Of a DNA stretch of 64,000 bases, positions 51,956 through 64,000 are shown piece after piece; positions within the stretch are counted from its first letter, which is position 1, and each line of letters starts with the position of its first letter. The notes beneath the pieces are model-generated. The model ran no database searches and was not told where the DNA came from. It was given only the letters and a program-made list of their open reading frames with translations. The stretch spans positions 30,280,501 to 30,344,500 of the forward strand of contig NC_044572.1 of the NCBI RefSeq assembly GCF_901933205.1, in the 5' to 3' direction. The DNA comes from Camarhynchus parvulus (Eukaryota; Chordata; Aves; Passeriformes; Thraupidae). Both the position numbers and the translations under genes were made by a program.

Positions 51956-54900
51956 ATATTCAATATTTACCATAAACTCAGTCATCATCTGCCTCCAAAT
52001 ATATATAATTTCCTGCTGCAAAAGCTGATGACTTAACTTCCAACACAGCTTAAATAAAATGTAACGCTCATATTATAAAACAAAATAGAAAACCTTTATC
52101 TTCTGCATTTAAACATCACATTGAAGATAAATCCAGTATTTTTTCAGTGACTTGTCAGATGCACTCCGTTGAGACATAGTATGGGGTATAAGGTTCTTTT
52201 TAATCACAAAAATCTGCACATGTATTAAAATTTTCCTTATATCACTGGACAACTTACCTTTTAGTTCATAGTGCTTTTGAATCCTAAACTTCCCTTTTTG
52301 CTTCTCTTGATCTTCTTTGAATTGGCTGGTAGGGGGAGCTGTTGGTCGGAGTTCAGTCCATCCGGTTAGTATTGTTTTTCTTTGGCATTATTATTCACCA
52401 GAGGACTGACTGTTTAAATGCTTGAGCGAAAAGACCATTTTTTCCAGTTACCGTGTTCAGAAAATATTCTTTTGGGTATAGAAAATGAGAAACCAGGAAA
52501 CATGAACAAGAATCTCTGATGTTCAGCTACAATTTAATCCTTGGGAAGAAGTCATTACTAGCATGTTTAGCTAGTATTATCACAGCCCCCGAATGGCTTG
52601 AGTGCTGTATCTGTAAACAGGGTGTAGCATTGAACTGATACCTTGATAAAGTTCATTGTGCAGATCACAAACCCAGCAGGGTTCATTTGTGTTTAGGATT
52701 GTTCTCTGTTCCAGCATTTGGAAAGTGTTTGATTTGGCTGCAGTATCCCTTCCCTGATCCCACCCTGGTTTAAATTGTGCTTTTTCTCCTTTCCTTTTCT
52801 GTGCTGGATAGTGCAGCTGAAGCAGTCCTTCGCTCTCCATGCTGGGCTGAGAGCAGAATGAGAGGGCTGTTTCTTCCCTTAGGGCTGGTGTGGGAAGAAG
52901 TTAGAAATGCGTTTCAAAGAGTCTTTCAAAGTCAGGAGTAATTTATGCTTTTTGAATTCTCCAGACTGTGGTCTGTAGCTTACCAGTAGACATGTTATAT
53001 GGTTTTGTCCCCATCTGCTTGTTCCTGGCAATTTTTAGGAGTTTATATGATCTTCACAACCAAGAAGTCTGTTGTCTTTTATGAAAACCTGGAAACCTGG
53101 AGAAAAATGCCAAGGAATGCCAATATTCAGGACTCATAATACAAAACTTTCATTCAGCTCCTGTTCTGGTGCCATTTCTAGTGTCTGTCACGATATAAAG
53201 ACAGGTCAGGAAGAAGCCTGAGTGCAATACCCAAGGAGGGAATCTAATCATGTTAGATGCGCCTCATCAGGCTAGTGCCATGAAGGGCAAAGGGGCAACA
53301 AGTGATTTCCAGGGGTGCTGTGGAAGGTAGCTTATCTTATTCATTCACAAACTTTTCATGCCACAGTCAAACCACCAACCTGTCTTAGAGTGCAGATACT
53401 TCTTAATGTACAGGGTCTTCTTTGTGGCAAGGTTCCCAGCTGCTGCCAGTTCGACACTAAAAATGCAGGCACTTGAGCTCCAAAAATGTAACTGGGTTAA
53501 AGAGAAAAAAACCCTAATATAAGAGATTTGTCTTAGATTTATTTCTCAGCCATTAGAAGTGATCTGCTCTCCTGTGCATTTGTTTCCCCCTCAGACACAG
53601 GAATTACATGCAATTATAAGGTCTGAGGGTGAAATCTGCTGGCCAGAATTGCAGCCAGACCCCTGCAGAGGGAGCTGGCGCAGAGGACTTAACACACTCT
53701 TCCCTGCTACCTCGGACTTCTGGAAAGATTTGGACTGTGAACAGATGAGCCTTTTCTGTTCCTATTTCCTCAGTTTGAAATGTTGATTCTTTGCTTGCAG
53801 ATAATCTTTCGATCCTTTTTTGTCTGGCCCACAAACTTGTAAATCATGTCATTCATATCCTCATGGTTGCCAACTGTATTAATCTTTAAAAATAAAGCAA
53901 GCCACTATATTTTCTTATGGCAGACATCCTGGAGCCCTCTGTTTTGGATGTTACAGGCATCATGCTACACAAGGGCCAACAGAAAATTCCTCAGCATAAA
54001 GCGATGGAAAAAATTTTTATATAAGATATCCAGTTTTAAAAAAGGGGAAAAAAAAGAAAATAAAGAAGAAAAGAAGAATTTTGCAAATTAGGAGGCATTT
54101 TTGGGGAACAGATCTTCAAATAAATGGCCTTGATTCAACCAAAACTGCAGTGACTCATAATCACATCAGTATAACATTTCTGCCTCCCACTGGGAGGTTT
54201 TGGCTTTTCCAACTGACTAATAAGAGTATCTGACAGTCGTCTTTATTTCTGACATACTGGAAATGTACTCAAAGATTTCCAAAAACATTTTTAATACAGG
54301 CATAGTATTATCAAAGAGCTCATGGGACCTAGATGCTATTTGCTGAATTATTTCTTTTCCCTGCTGTTTAAAAAAGAGCAACAAAGTATTTGAAATTAAT
54401 TTCAGTCACTTGAAAATATTTGACAGGCACTCTGCTGTTGAGACTCAACTAATTATTGATAATTTATTTTTCAATGATGGTTTATTTTCAGTTCTGGAAC
54501 AGGTAGGAAAAAATGTAAGCATGATAACACATTTCTCTGTGTCTATTTATGCATGTATGTACAGATGTGTAATTCTGGATTGAACAGGTTGCCACCTTTG
54601 TTGTTGGGTTGCCCTACTCTTCCCATTGAATACAATTTCACAGTACATTTTGCTTTGAAAAGCTCTTATTCATCCCTTGCTTGTAACATTCTTGAAAGCT
54701 GTGCCAGACACAAACATACTTATTATTCTTTTAGCATTATGGAAACTCTAAAGTATCAAAAATTACCCCTTGCTTTATGCTAGCTTTAATGCTAAGGAAA
54801 ACTTGGTCTGATTGAATAAACAGCAATGGCATGTGAGCATTCCAGAAGCCGAAGTCCAAACTGCTCTAGCAGTAGGAGGACCATGCTGGAAGCATCTAAG

Positions 54901-56748
54901 AGCATAGAGCCACAGAAGTGATTGAGGAAAGGGAAAGACAGCTGGCCAACCCACCTCTCTTACTGCCCTCAACACCTGAGTTTATCAAAGGTCTACCTCT
55001 TCTTGGGGAGAACACTTAGGACATGAACTGTCCCGATTTCTGGGTTGTGAACAGAAAGCCATAACAGGCTTCCTGATGATTGTCCTTTCAAATTCAGCAA
55101 GTCACAGCTGTGGTGCATCCTCTTTGACCTGTCAAAGGACAGTTTTTAGTTGCAGGCTGGTTTTCTACTCAGCACCAGTGCTGCTGTTTGGCCGTGCACT
55201 GAAGGGCTGACTACTCATTCTTCTTCAGCTGGAGTGGTATTTAGTGGGATAAGGTAGCATGGCTGTATAAACCAGGGTTTATTTTTCCTTTTATTTCTGT
55301 AAACACATTCTTTCACATTTCGTTTTGCTGTTTTAAAATTGTGTTGTTTGCATTGTGAACTCATGCATGCAAGCTCAGGATATGCAAGTTTTCAGGAGCT
55401 GCCAGAACCTTATATATGTTTATATATTAGATTGGTCTTTAAATATGTAAATATGCACTAAGGTTTCTGGAGGAATTATGCTCTGTTCAGCGCAGAGGGG
55501 AATGTAAATAGCTGTTACACATCTTTACATGTTGTGGTAATTTCACTTGCATAAATATGTAGTAGTGGACTCATAATTAACAAGATAAACTTACCGGAGT
55601 GTGCAAGTTGTTCCTGCACAAGTAAGTAATTGCAGACTAAGCTTACTAAATGTGCATTTAATTTAACTGTTATACGGTATGTGTGTAATTGAGAGTTGCA
55701 GGAGAGAGGAATATCCCTGTGAAAGTTTATTTCAGAAAACTGGGATTTGAAGGATAACTGCTTGGTTGAATCAATCATGACCTCATCAGATCAAAAACAT
55801 ATTTGTAGGATGTTTTGATTCACTGAGTGCACAGCCATGTGCAACAAAAGTCGGAAAAATATTCCTAAACTTACTGCAAGTTTTGGTGTCTTGGTAGCTT
55901 GTATTTGGATTTTGGACTACAATTCATGTACCCAGAACAATTAGAAAATGTTAGTCCTAGGACAGTTTTTACACAGCTGTAAAAGGTGCTTTTTCTGAAG
56001 CAACATCTTCCAGTCTGTGACACTGTGATAGGATGTTTTGTTAGAGAGGAATGAAAATTGAAGTTTATTGAGTGCGGTATTCCAATTAAAACAGGAGAAT
56101 TATCTAGTTCACTTCTACTTTCAGATTCTTTCCCTTGCATCAGTTGAAAACTTGGGCTGGCCCTTTGCCTAAGTACCCCTCTGCCCTCTGTAGATTCTTA
56201 CGACTGCTTTAGTTAAGCCATCTGATCTCTGTGTTTCAGCTCTTTATTTTTATTTACTTTTATTACTTTTATTACATGCTGCTTCTCCCATTCTTTGACT
56301 TTTACATCTGCTTTATCTCCATTCAACAGGGGCCTGAGTTTTCTGCCCCTACTCTGTTTTATAAAGAGCCTTTCTTGGTGATAATCACATCTCAGGTGGA
56401 GCCCCTAACTATTGCTGTAATAAATTGATCTAACAATAAATAATCATCTTTTAAACCCACAATCCTCTAAATATCTACAGAATTTTACACTGTATCTGTG
56501 CACCCTACAGTGCAAAAAGAAAAAAGATCCTGCCTGCAATATTTCAACTAACTCATAAACATTTAATCACAATTTATGGCCGTAACTATAACCCTGATGT
56601 GGTCTGAGACCTTTCTGCTGTGAATTCATTCAGTTAAGTAGTATTTCATTGTAGATTTTACAGAAGTCTCATATGACTTAAAAATTAATGATTTAAAGAT
56701 GAAAATAGATGATCTTCACTGTATTATACTCAGTTTAATTTTTTATGG

Positions 56749-56780
56749 TTTTTTTTTTTTTTTGGTTTTGGTTTTGGTTT
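56749..56780. repeat. T-run and GGTTTT repeats
   Basis: Fifteen T, then GGTTTTGGTTTTGGTTT. Simple sequence, same class as the other T/G tracts. Confidence 0.85.
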
Positions 56781-56859
56781 CTGCCCATGCATTTTCTGTT
56801 CCCAGTATGTCAGTCTTTTCTGTGACTGGGCATAAATGCTGCAAATGCATTGTTGAGAG

Positions 56860-57560
56860 GCCTAATGCCTTGACTTTGTTGGCAAAGCCTTCAGCAATGG
56901 GCCAGGATGTGGTTGGGTGTGGTGGCTGAGGCCTGAGCCTGTCCCAGGAGCAAGGTGAGGGTGGCAGGTGTCTCCCTGCTGGCCACCTGCAGAGCAGGGC
57001 ACCATGCCAGCCTCCAGGGGCATGGAAGGTGCAGGCTGGCAGGGGTGAAGCCACAGCAGCTGCCTCAGGCACCTCTCATGCTCAAGAACATGCTGGGGAA
57101 TTTCCAGCATGCTTTCAATAGGTGAGGCAAGTCAGCAAGTTAAAAATATTTGTGTTTTCGGTTGAACTCTGCATGGAATGATGTGTCAAGTAAAGAATCC
57201 TGCCCACTGGTGGGCTTCCTGCCAAGGACGAGCTGCACAAGTACAGCAGATAGATGAGCTTGGTCCTTCCACAGAGAAGGTAGACATGCCTGTCCCCTAA
57301 GGCTCTTGTCATTCACATGACTCCTGGTCAATCCCAGGTGTCTGCTCAGCCAGGCTGGGGGCTTTGTGTAGATCCAAGATTCTTTGCTGATCTGAAAGAA
57401 TGACCTTATCAGGACTCTGGAGCTACACTAAAGACCTTCTCTCCTCCTTCTGTCAAAGGCAGTTTGGTTCCTGTTGAGCTCAAGCTCAGAAGCAGTACAC
57501 CTGTCCCTGCAGAAGTACTTACAGTTGTGGCATGATGGGGTGGACAATTCTACTGAAGGA
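56860..57560. other. GC-richer interval without a gene
   Basis: Visibly richer in G and C than its surroundings (GGTGGCTGAGGCCTGAGCCT, CAGGGGCATGGAAGGTGCAG) but poor in CpG, so not a CpG island. It contains a CATGCTGG/CCAGCATG stem at 57089-57111. I could not match it to a known repeat. It may be an unrecognised bird repeat or a remnant of inserted DNA. Confidence 0.4.
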
Positions 57561-57769
57561 ATTCTGTGCGTGCCAATTTATTTTAAATTTGCTTCTCTTA
57601 TATTAGCTGTTGAGTGCTTATTCATTTCATAGCACTATGATGAAGGCAGGTTGCATTTTTACCAAAGAAAATCATGCTTAATAGTGCAGATTTCTGAGAG
57701 GTATGTGATGAAAATCAGCATGAGGGCATCATCAAAGTTGGGGTGTTTAAATTATCACTAGAAAATTGA

Positions 57770-57890
57770 AAGAGCAACAAATAATTCTCTTTTAAATTAA
57801 TGATATTTTTACTCTCCCAGGCTTAATTAACCAATCAAATCTAACTGCCATTTCATTGGTGGTTTAATCCAAAACAATGACATGCAGATG
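57770..57890. promoter_or_regulatory. Possible conserved non-coding element
   Basis: Contains TTTTAAATTAATGATATT, AGGCTTAATTAACCAATC (homeodomain core adjoining a CCAAT box) and TTCATTGGTGGTTTAATCC. Non-repetitive, no frame. Inference from motif density. Confidence 0.25.
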
Positions 57891-58179
57891 CAATCTGTAG
57901 GGTAGATGAATTCTGGTTTCCACTGGCATCAGTGAAACTCCTACTAATTTAGTGGAGATACCATATGGTCCATGGCTTTGCTTTCCTTCTTACATAGAAT
58001 AATGTAATTTTGCAAGAACAATGGGGATTTTAAATGAATGGAAGACAGATCAGAGAACTGAAGGAGTGAAGAGTTTAATGAATTACAATGTGAAACTGAA
58101 GAAAAATAATAAGCTGAGCATGCATCATAAATGAAGTTTCTTTTAAAAACCCGTTTTCCTAAATTATAGAAAAGATATA

Positions 58180-58480
58180 TTAAAAAAAATTGTAATCGTA
58201 TCCTGCCAAGGGCAACCAAACTAGTTTCAATTACAGCAATTCTGGCCTTCATTCTTGAGGCAACAGGGCTAAAATGATAACACCCTCTGTCTTTTCCTAT
58301 CAAGCTTTAAATGTAATTGGAAAATTTCAGCCAGATTTAGCAGAAGAGCAGAAATCTTGAATTCACAATAGAAAGTCTGCAGTGCAATGACTGCATGACA
58401 GCTTGTCTTGCTAATTGTTTCCTGAAATCCTTTGGATTTATAAAGGTATTAAGTGTTATTTTTTCCTGTAAGATTTCAAT
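58180..58480. promoter_or_regulatory. Candidate conserved non-coding element
   Basis: About 300 bp of non-repetitive sequence with TTGTAATCGTATCC, TTTCAATTACAGC, AAATGTAATTGG, TGCAATGACTGCATGACAGC and TTGCTAATTGTTTCC. It carries dense homeodomain-like cores and no simple sequence. The overlapping minus-strand frame at 57944-58303 (119 codons) is Leu/Phe-rich with no recognisable domain. Conservation is untested. Confidence 0.3.
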
Positions 58481-61400
58481 TAGTGTTCTTTTTTCAAGCA
58501 GAAATCAATTTTCCCTACTCTTTTTCTAAAGTCCATAGATAAACACAGGCCAAAGTAGCACGTACTGTTTGGTACAATTAGAAACTAGCCTGGAAAAGAA
58601 AATTAGTAATTTTTATGTATATTTTTTCTTGCAAGTGGGGACCTGTATTCCTTTTTGCTTACAGTATTGTGAATATGTATATTTTGAAAGCCAAAGGAAT
58701 ATGCATGAAGAATATAGCAATTTTGTCAATTTGTTTTCATGAATCTTTGGTAGATAATCATCCTACCCTCTATTGACACTGAAGTATACTGCAAACTCAG
58801 AAATTCATACCAGGTAGCGCTTGAGTTTTTCTTTCTTAAATGTATAAGTTCCTTCTTGCTACTTCCAGCAGCTGAGAGCCATGTGCAGATCTTCTTTCAT
58901 GCTAATCATTAAAGAGAAAATAATATGCTTCATTTCTTTGGACCTAAGCATTAGTCAGTTTGAACAGCAAATCACTATTGTATGCCTAGCTTCTGACTCA
59001 GTTTTTAATTCTCCTCATTCTCATCAGTAACACAGTAAAACTTCATGAAGAGTATTGCTTTGGGTTTTTTTCTGAAAGTGTGGTACCTCAGTCTACAGGA
59101 ATAAATTTTTATGTCATTATGAATGAAAACTATTAAACAAAGGTTTTGAAGTATTTTTCTCTGAGATTAAAATTTTGTTTTTTCTAATAAAAAAACTAAT
59201 TTTTTTTTTACTCAATAGACATTTCACACAACATGTGTGCCATAAATATATCCCAGTACATCTCAACAGACAGTTCCAGTCACTAATTTGCATAGTTGCA
59301 GTCAAAACATTTCCCAATTTGGTACAGATATTGCTAACTAGTATCACTCTCTCTTATAAAAATATTTTGTTTCTATCAACTGACACATTCCTTTTGCTGT
59401 ACATTTGCATTCTGAAAGCCACTGTCTTATTTACTCCTAATTGTATGATGTTTTTCTAAACCATTGTTTATAAACTGCACTTTACTGAAAGATTTAATGA
59501 CTTCTAAATAGAAAGAGATAGTAATGCTTTGTTAATATCCTCTAAACTAGTTTATATTTGTAGATTTTTTTATACCAGTGATGAACCACAGAATAACTAG
59601 GCTGATGCAAAACAATATACAGTATGAGGAAGTACTTATGCTTTATTTTTACTTCTTACATGTGTTTCTGTAAAGCTCAAATTATCCCTTGACTAGTGGA
59701 AGACAATCTGTTAATTGAAAACTAGGGTACTTTTCTCTTTCTCAAGGCCCAATTTAGACTAGATTTCAAAAACTAAATAAACAACAGTCTGCCTGCCCAT
59801 TAAAAAGGAGTGTGTCAGGTTTCTGTGTAATTAAGTCTTCTAAATAATCTCCACTTAACCGTTCACAAGGGGCCATGTAATCTTTAAGGATTTACATTGC
59901 AATCCCCTTTTGTCCCAGAATGATGGGGATACGTTTGGGTGTTGCAGGGTGGGAAGGGTTTGCTCACTGAAATACAGCTGCAGGTAAATCATCAGCATGT
60001 ACGGTATGGCACCAGCACTATGTGCAATAGGGAACATTTAATAAAGGTGAGGGAAAGGTTTTGTCTACACTGACATTTTAGTTAATGCTAAATAGCAGAT
60101 GCACTGACTAGTTAAACGCAGGGTTTAAGCGGGATAAGCTGTCCCTCTGCAATTTTTCTCTATCGCAATGGTTACTTCAGTAAAGGCATTGCAAATGCTG
60201 GTGCATAGAGCATGTGTGTGACCCCTGTGCATTACAGCTTTGCGCTGCTCTGTTCCCCGAATTCTGGGGATGGGCAGGACTCTCCTGCCATTGTGCCCCT
60301 GCTGCCTGTGGTGACCACTTTGGTCAACTGGATGGGAAATTAATCTTGGGGTTTACAGGGAGAAAAATCTGTACAGGGTGGCTTTCTGAACACACTGAAA
60401 AGAATCTAGAGCACGGAAGACTAACAGACCTCATAGCACACAAGCTGAAATCCAAAGGGTTGGAAGGGACAAGACGTTTGATAAAGGGGAGCAGAGGTGT
60501 CACAGTGATCTCCTGGCAGGAACACTGGCACTGTTACTGCAGGATTGTAACTTGGGACTCAATAGATGAGGAGACTGGGACAGAAGAAAAATCCACTGCA
60601 GCATTTCACTGCAGGTGAAATGAAGAGCAAGTGTACTTGGAATGCTGTAAATGCCATGCAATGCTAACCACTGCTTGAGGAAAAGGAAATGTCATGTGTC
60701 TCGTCCCACATGGGCAACCAAGTGGCTCCTATTTATTTTCAGTCTTCTAGTGCTGCACTTCTGCTTCAGTGGATCAGTACCCTGCTCCACATCTTATCAG
60801 ACTTCACAAAACTAAAAATTGAGCATGCTGCTGCAGTGTGAATTGGAGGAAAACCTGTAAGGAAGTGTCAAGAGCCTGCAAAAAAAGTTTTTATATCTAC
60901 GTTGCTGTTCCATACAAAGAATAAGGTGTGAGTATAGATTACATAATGATCAAAGAGGGAGAGAAAAAGGTGTGATAGAGCAATGACTGCTGTGAGCAAA
61001 TGTGTCAGAAGTTGTGTGGAAAAAGCCAGCACACAGAGGTGTGGTTAGAGGTTTGGTTACAGCAGCCATGCACAAAGATGTTAAAATGAAAGTTGTGCCC
61101 TTGAGATTAATCTGGTACTTCCTGCCTTTTTAATCTTTAATCAAACCTTTTAAAATTTGTTTGGGTTACTGTGTATGTGTGGTTGCATACTGGTGCACTT
61201 GCATATAGCATTCTCTCAATGTACCTGTACTGAATTATTACATATCATTAGCATTTTATGTGAAAAACCCCAAAAATATATTCACAGGATCAAAATTTCC
61301 AGAGAAAATCAGTGAATTTTTTGGATGAAATTTTTACTCTTGCAATGGTTTAAATATATTATAAACACTGGCTCAAGGAGTTGAGCTGAAAATAGTTGGA

Positions 61401-62665
61401 GGCTGGGAAAACTGTGTTTGTTCTATTCTTACCCTTCTCTATGTGCACACGAGTTACTGCATCAGGCTGGGTGCAGAGCTAAGCAAACCTGTACTCTGAC
61501 CCAGGACTTCTGTTCCTGCATCACTATAACTTAATCATGTAAATTAAATAATGACAAGTTCATTGAAATAGATTTTAAGCTTAAATGCAAGAACTATTGA
61601 AATCTTAAAAAAAAGAAATTGTGCCGTCAAAGTGGAACATGCATTTCTTTTTCTATAAACAAACTAGAAAAGTATGTTTTAATTTAATTGCAGTTTTGAA
61701 AAATATGCACCTAAAATGAGGAATATTTGAGAGAAGATTTGAATATTCATGAAGGTGACTGAAAAGATCAGTTTTTGGAGATAGTGATGCGGGGCTTGGG
61801 CTGCCATATTGCAATTGGTGGTTCTGCTTTGTCATGGGGGAGTACTGGGCTTGGTCAGGCAGATGGTCACTAAAGAGATTATTTAGATTATTTTTGGCTT
61901 TTGGGGTCAGTACTTCAAATCCAGACTCAAATCATTGCAGGTGTGGAATTTCTTTGAATGTCGGAAACATTACTAAGTTAAAAATAGCTAACAGGAGTGT
62001 TTGGTGGGGGTTTTTTTCCTTAAATGTTCATTTAAAAAATGCTTCTGAATTTAGTCTTTATGTGCCATGTTCCAAGCAGATCTTTATGGCTGAATAATAA
62101 ACCCCTGGAAATGGAGGTTTTAATGGAAAATACAGCTTAACCTTTAGTAGAACAGCACCTTACAAAAACAGATTTTTGGAATCTACAAAATCCCTTTCTT
62201 CCAAGGGTGGTGTTACAGCGAAAAGGAGTTAAAACCCAGTTAAATTTATCATAATACATAGCATATTTTATGATGAATTATTTGTTAAAAAATTTCACCT
62301 TATAGATTTCAATAAAGCAACCTACTGGTAAACTTATTGCAGTTGCTTTTCTTTGCCTTTGACTCAGATTCTCAGTAGAGTGAGGCATAAATGACTTCAC
62401 GTTAGAAACTGGTTAATATAAAGTAGATTTATTTTTCCTTTTACTTGTTTACGAAGCTGAAAAATGACGAGGCACATCACTGGTGTGTGGCAAACTAATT
62501 TCTACAGTTATTAAACTGACAATGTTATGGTTAAGGTGAATAACCCATTTTCCTTTGTGAACATGGAATGGAATAAATGATCCAAGATACCCATATCAAA
62601 ATCAGGAAAATCTCATGTTCAGCAAGACAGAGGAAACACGTAAGTGTAAAAGGTGCTACCTTTTG

Positions 62666-62719
62666 GGCAGACTGATCCCTAGGAGAGACCCATACCAGGC
62701 CTGGATCAGTCTCTCTGCC
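62666..62719. repeat. Bulged hairpin (13 bp in two stems)
   Basis: GGCAG plus ACTGATCC (62666-62678) pairs with GGATCAGT (62703-62710) and CTGCC (62715-62719). The loop is 24 nt and there is a 4-nt bulge (CTCT) on the 3' side. Counted without the bulge, AGACTGATCC/GGATCAGTCT gives ten contiguous pairs. No known RNA family is recognised. Confidence 0.6.
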
Positions 62720-63865
62720 TTAATTTGCAGTTTTACATCGAGAGCCACATTTCTTGGCCATACTCTGCCTAAACTGAAGTGATATCAAGGACTGCCACAA
62801 ATCAAATCAGAATTCAGGTTGACAGTTTCCTTTCCAAGTAAACAATTTAACATTCATGATATCTTCCTAATGAAATAAGGATTATTAAATTTTCAGTTTT
62901 GTTTACCTTCCCATCCTCTGTAATGTATAAATTAGAAATTGAGAAGTAGAACGTAGAAGTTAGGTGTTTATTTTACTCTGCAATGTTGTATATCACAACT
63001 ATATTGGTATTATCAAAGTAGTTTAATTTAGAGAAAATAAAGGTGTTATTTGGCATATTTTTTCAGTGTTTTTTGGCAGACATTAGGATTGCTTCAGTTG
63101 AACTTGGGAAGACTTCTGAATCGAATATATGTTGTACACTGGCACTGTAAACTGAAAATGATTAAAATAATGGTAATGCTTTGTATGTAGAATTATGGTG
63201 GTTACAGATCAAGCTTAATACTGTATGCTAAGCCCTTAAAACTTGAGAAAAAGTATCTAAAATTACTTGAATAAGCAGGGTAGTTCTGAATTAAAGCTCT
63301 TATTGAACATCTAGGGAATCAGAAATAAATAGTATTGCTAGTTCCTTTTTAATCATTCTTCTGAGTGCTCTTTCCTGAGAAGGCAAGAATCTCTCCAAGA
63401 AATTCTTAAAATACCATTCCTACGAAATCTATGGGAATGCAAAGTGATTTTCTATTGTTTTTACTGGAATGTGAATTGACCTGATGACTAGTAGTGGAGT
63501 ATGTGATTGATATTATAGTGTAGATCTAGAATCAAGTTATAAATTAGATATTACCAGAATGTCACTCCCTTGCATTTTTTGTTATATTGTTTTAATCTAC
63601 ACTTGTAAATTATTTTGATCCCATTTTCTCTATAATAGTGAAACTAAAATTACAGTAGATAAAAATAACATGAAGACAAAATGTTTTCAATTAGGGTTTA
63701 TAGTCCATGTCTGAAAATGTTTGGCGTATGGGCTTTGATAGAGATTTTTTTAGTTTGTTTTGGTTGGAGTTTCTTTTCAGTATAAATATTGACTTTATTG
63801 TAATCTTCACAAACACAGACACAAAGAATTAACTAAAAAAACTAAGTGACTGGTCAGGAGTTAGA

Positions 63866-63916
63866 TTTTGTTGTAGTTCGTTTTTGTTTTGTTTAGGTTT
63901 GTTTTTTTTTTTTTTT
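63866..63916. repeat. T/G-rich tract ending in T15
   Basis: TTTTGTTGTAGTTCGTTTTT passes into TGTTTTGTTTAGGTTTG and then fifteen T. Simple sequence. Confidence 0.8.
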
Positions 63917-64000
63917 CTTAAAAAGCTGGATGATGCTTTGAGCATGCCATAAAGCCCACAGCTATTTCTTCAGTTAGTTTGTGATCAGGTAAGGGAACAC

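Larger units (their letters stand above)
51956..58159. other. Non-coding unique DNA
   Basis: No gene recognised. Unique sequence includes ATTA-rich patches at 54400-54480 and 57770-57890, a T15 run followed by (GGTTTT)n-like sequence at 56749-56780, and a GC-richer interval at 56860-57560. The longest frame (109 codons, minus strand, 56743-57072) begins in low-complexity sequence and is not convincing. Confidence 0.6.
58481..64000. other. Non-coding unique AT-rich DNA
   Basis: No gene or mobile element recognised. The 134-codon frame at 60214-60618 lacks any family resemblance. A block near 59830-59920 (TGTGTAATTAAGTC, TTACATTGCAATCCCC) could be conserved. A bulged hairpin lies at 62666-62719. 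T/G tracts occur at 63743-63778 and 63866-63916, the latter ending in a T15 run. Confidence 0.6.

Noticed and set aside
52330..52346. CTCF-like CTGGTAGGGGGAGC
   Set aside because: Three mismatches to the core, including key C positions; too weak to list.
60455..60480. AGGGTTGGAAGGGACAAG, similar to an inverted CR1 tail
   Set aside because: The similarity is confined to about 14 bases and the flanks do not continue the CR1 pattern.
60214..60618. 134-codon plus-strand reading frame
   Set aside because: Cys/Trp/His-rich start with no known motif spacing. Nothing resembles a protein family, and there is no support from flanking sequence.
1..64000. CRISPR arrays, operons, tRNA or rRNA genes
   Set aside because: No regularly spaced repeats, no tRNA B-box with cloverleaf, no rRNA signature; CR1 and avian LTR content shows vertebrate nuclear DNA.

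Overview
The window reads as bird nuclear DNA, probably a long intergenic interval or a very large intron. The evidence is the repeat content. There are three CR1 retrotransposon 3' ends of avian type, two of them keeping the octamer-like tail ATTCTATGATTCTGTG or a close variant. There is also one long CR1 reverse-transcriptase fragment, one worn CR1 relic, and a piece of an avian ERVL-type LTR. A songbird is plausible because one copy looks like a CR1-J of the kind common in passerines, but the species cannot be fixed from the sequence alone. The DNA is AT-rich, CpG-poor and thinly populated with repeats, which fits a macrochromosomal gene desert.

No protein-coding gene, rRNA, tRNA or CRISPR array could be supported. 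Open reading frames are short (169 codons at most), unordered, and either unrecognisable or explained by repeats. Real protein signal appears only inside decayed CR1 copies.

Layout. 1-6639: unique AT-rich DNA. About 6640-8040: CR1 ORF2 fragment lacking the catalytic part of the reverse transcriptase. 8041-25845: unique DNA with T/G-rich tracts, a (CATA)n/(CA)n microsatellite at 14625-14675, and a block rich in homeodomain-like motifs at about 21060-21560. 25846-26446: CR1 3' end with readable ORF2 C-terminus. 29978-30330: CR1-J-like 3' end, followed by a CTCF-like site. 30331-40370: unique DNA. About 40370-40560 and 40836-40945: a CpG-retaining block and, close by, a MIR/CORE-SINE relic. 48753-49500: an LTR fragment split by an inverted CR1 with a foldback at its 5' junction. 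51790-51955: a very old CR1 tail. 51956-64000: unique DNA with a GC-richer stretch at 56860-57560 and a motif-rich block at 58180-58480.

No genes work together here. If the window has a function it is probably regulatory: several non-repetitive blocks have the texture of conserved non-coding elements. That is a judgement by eye and needs alignment to other bird genomes. I found no undescribed biological system. The most specific structural oddity is the LTR/CR1 nest with its 14-bp perfect inverted repeat.
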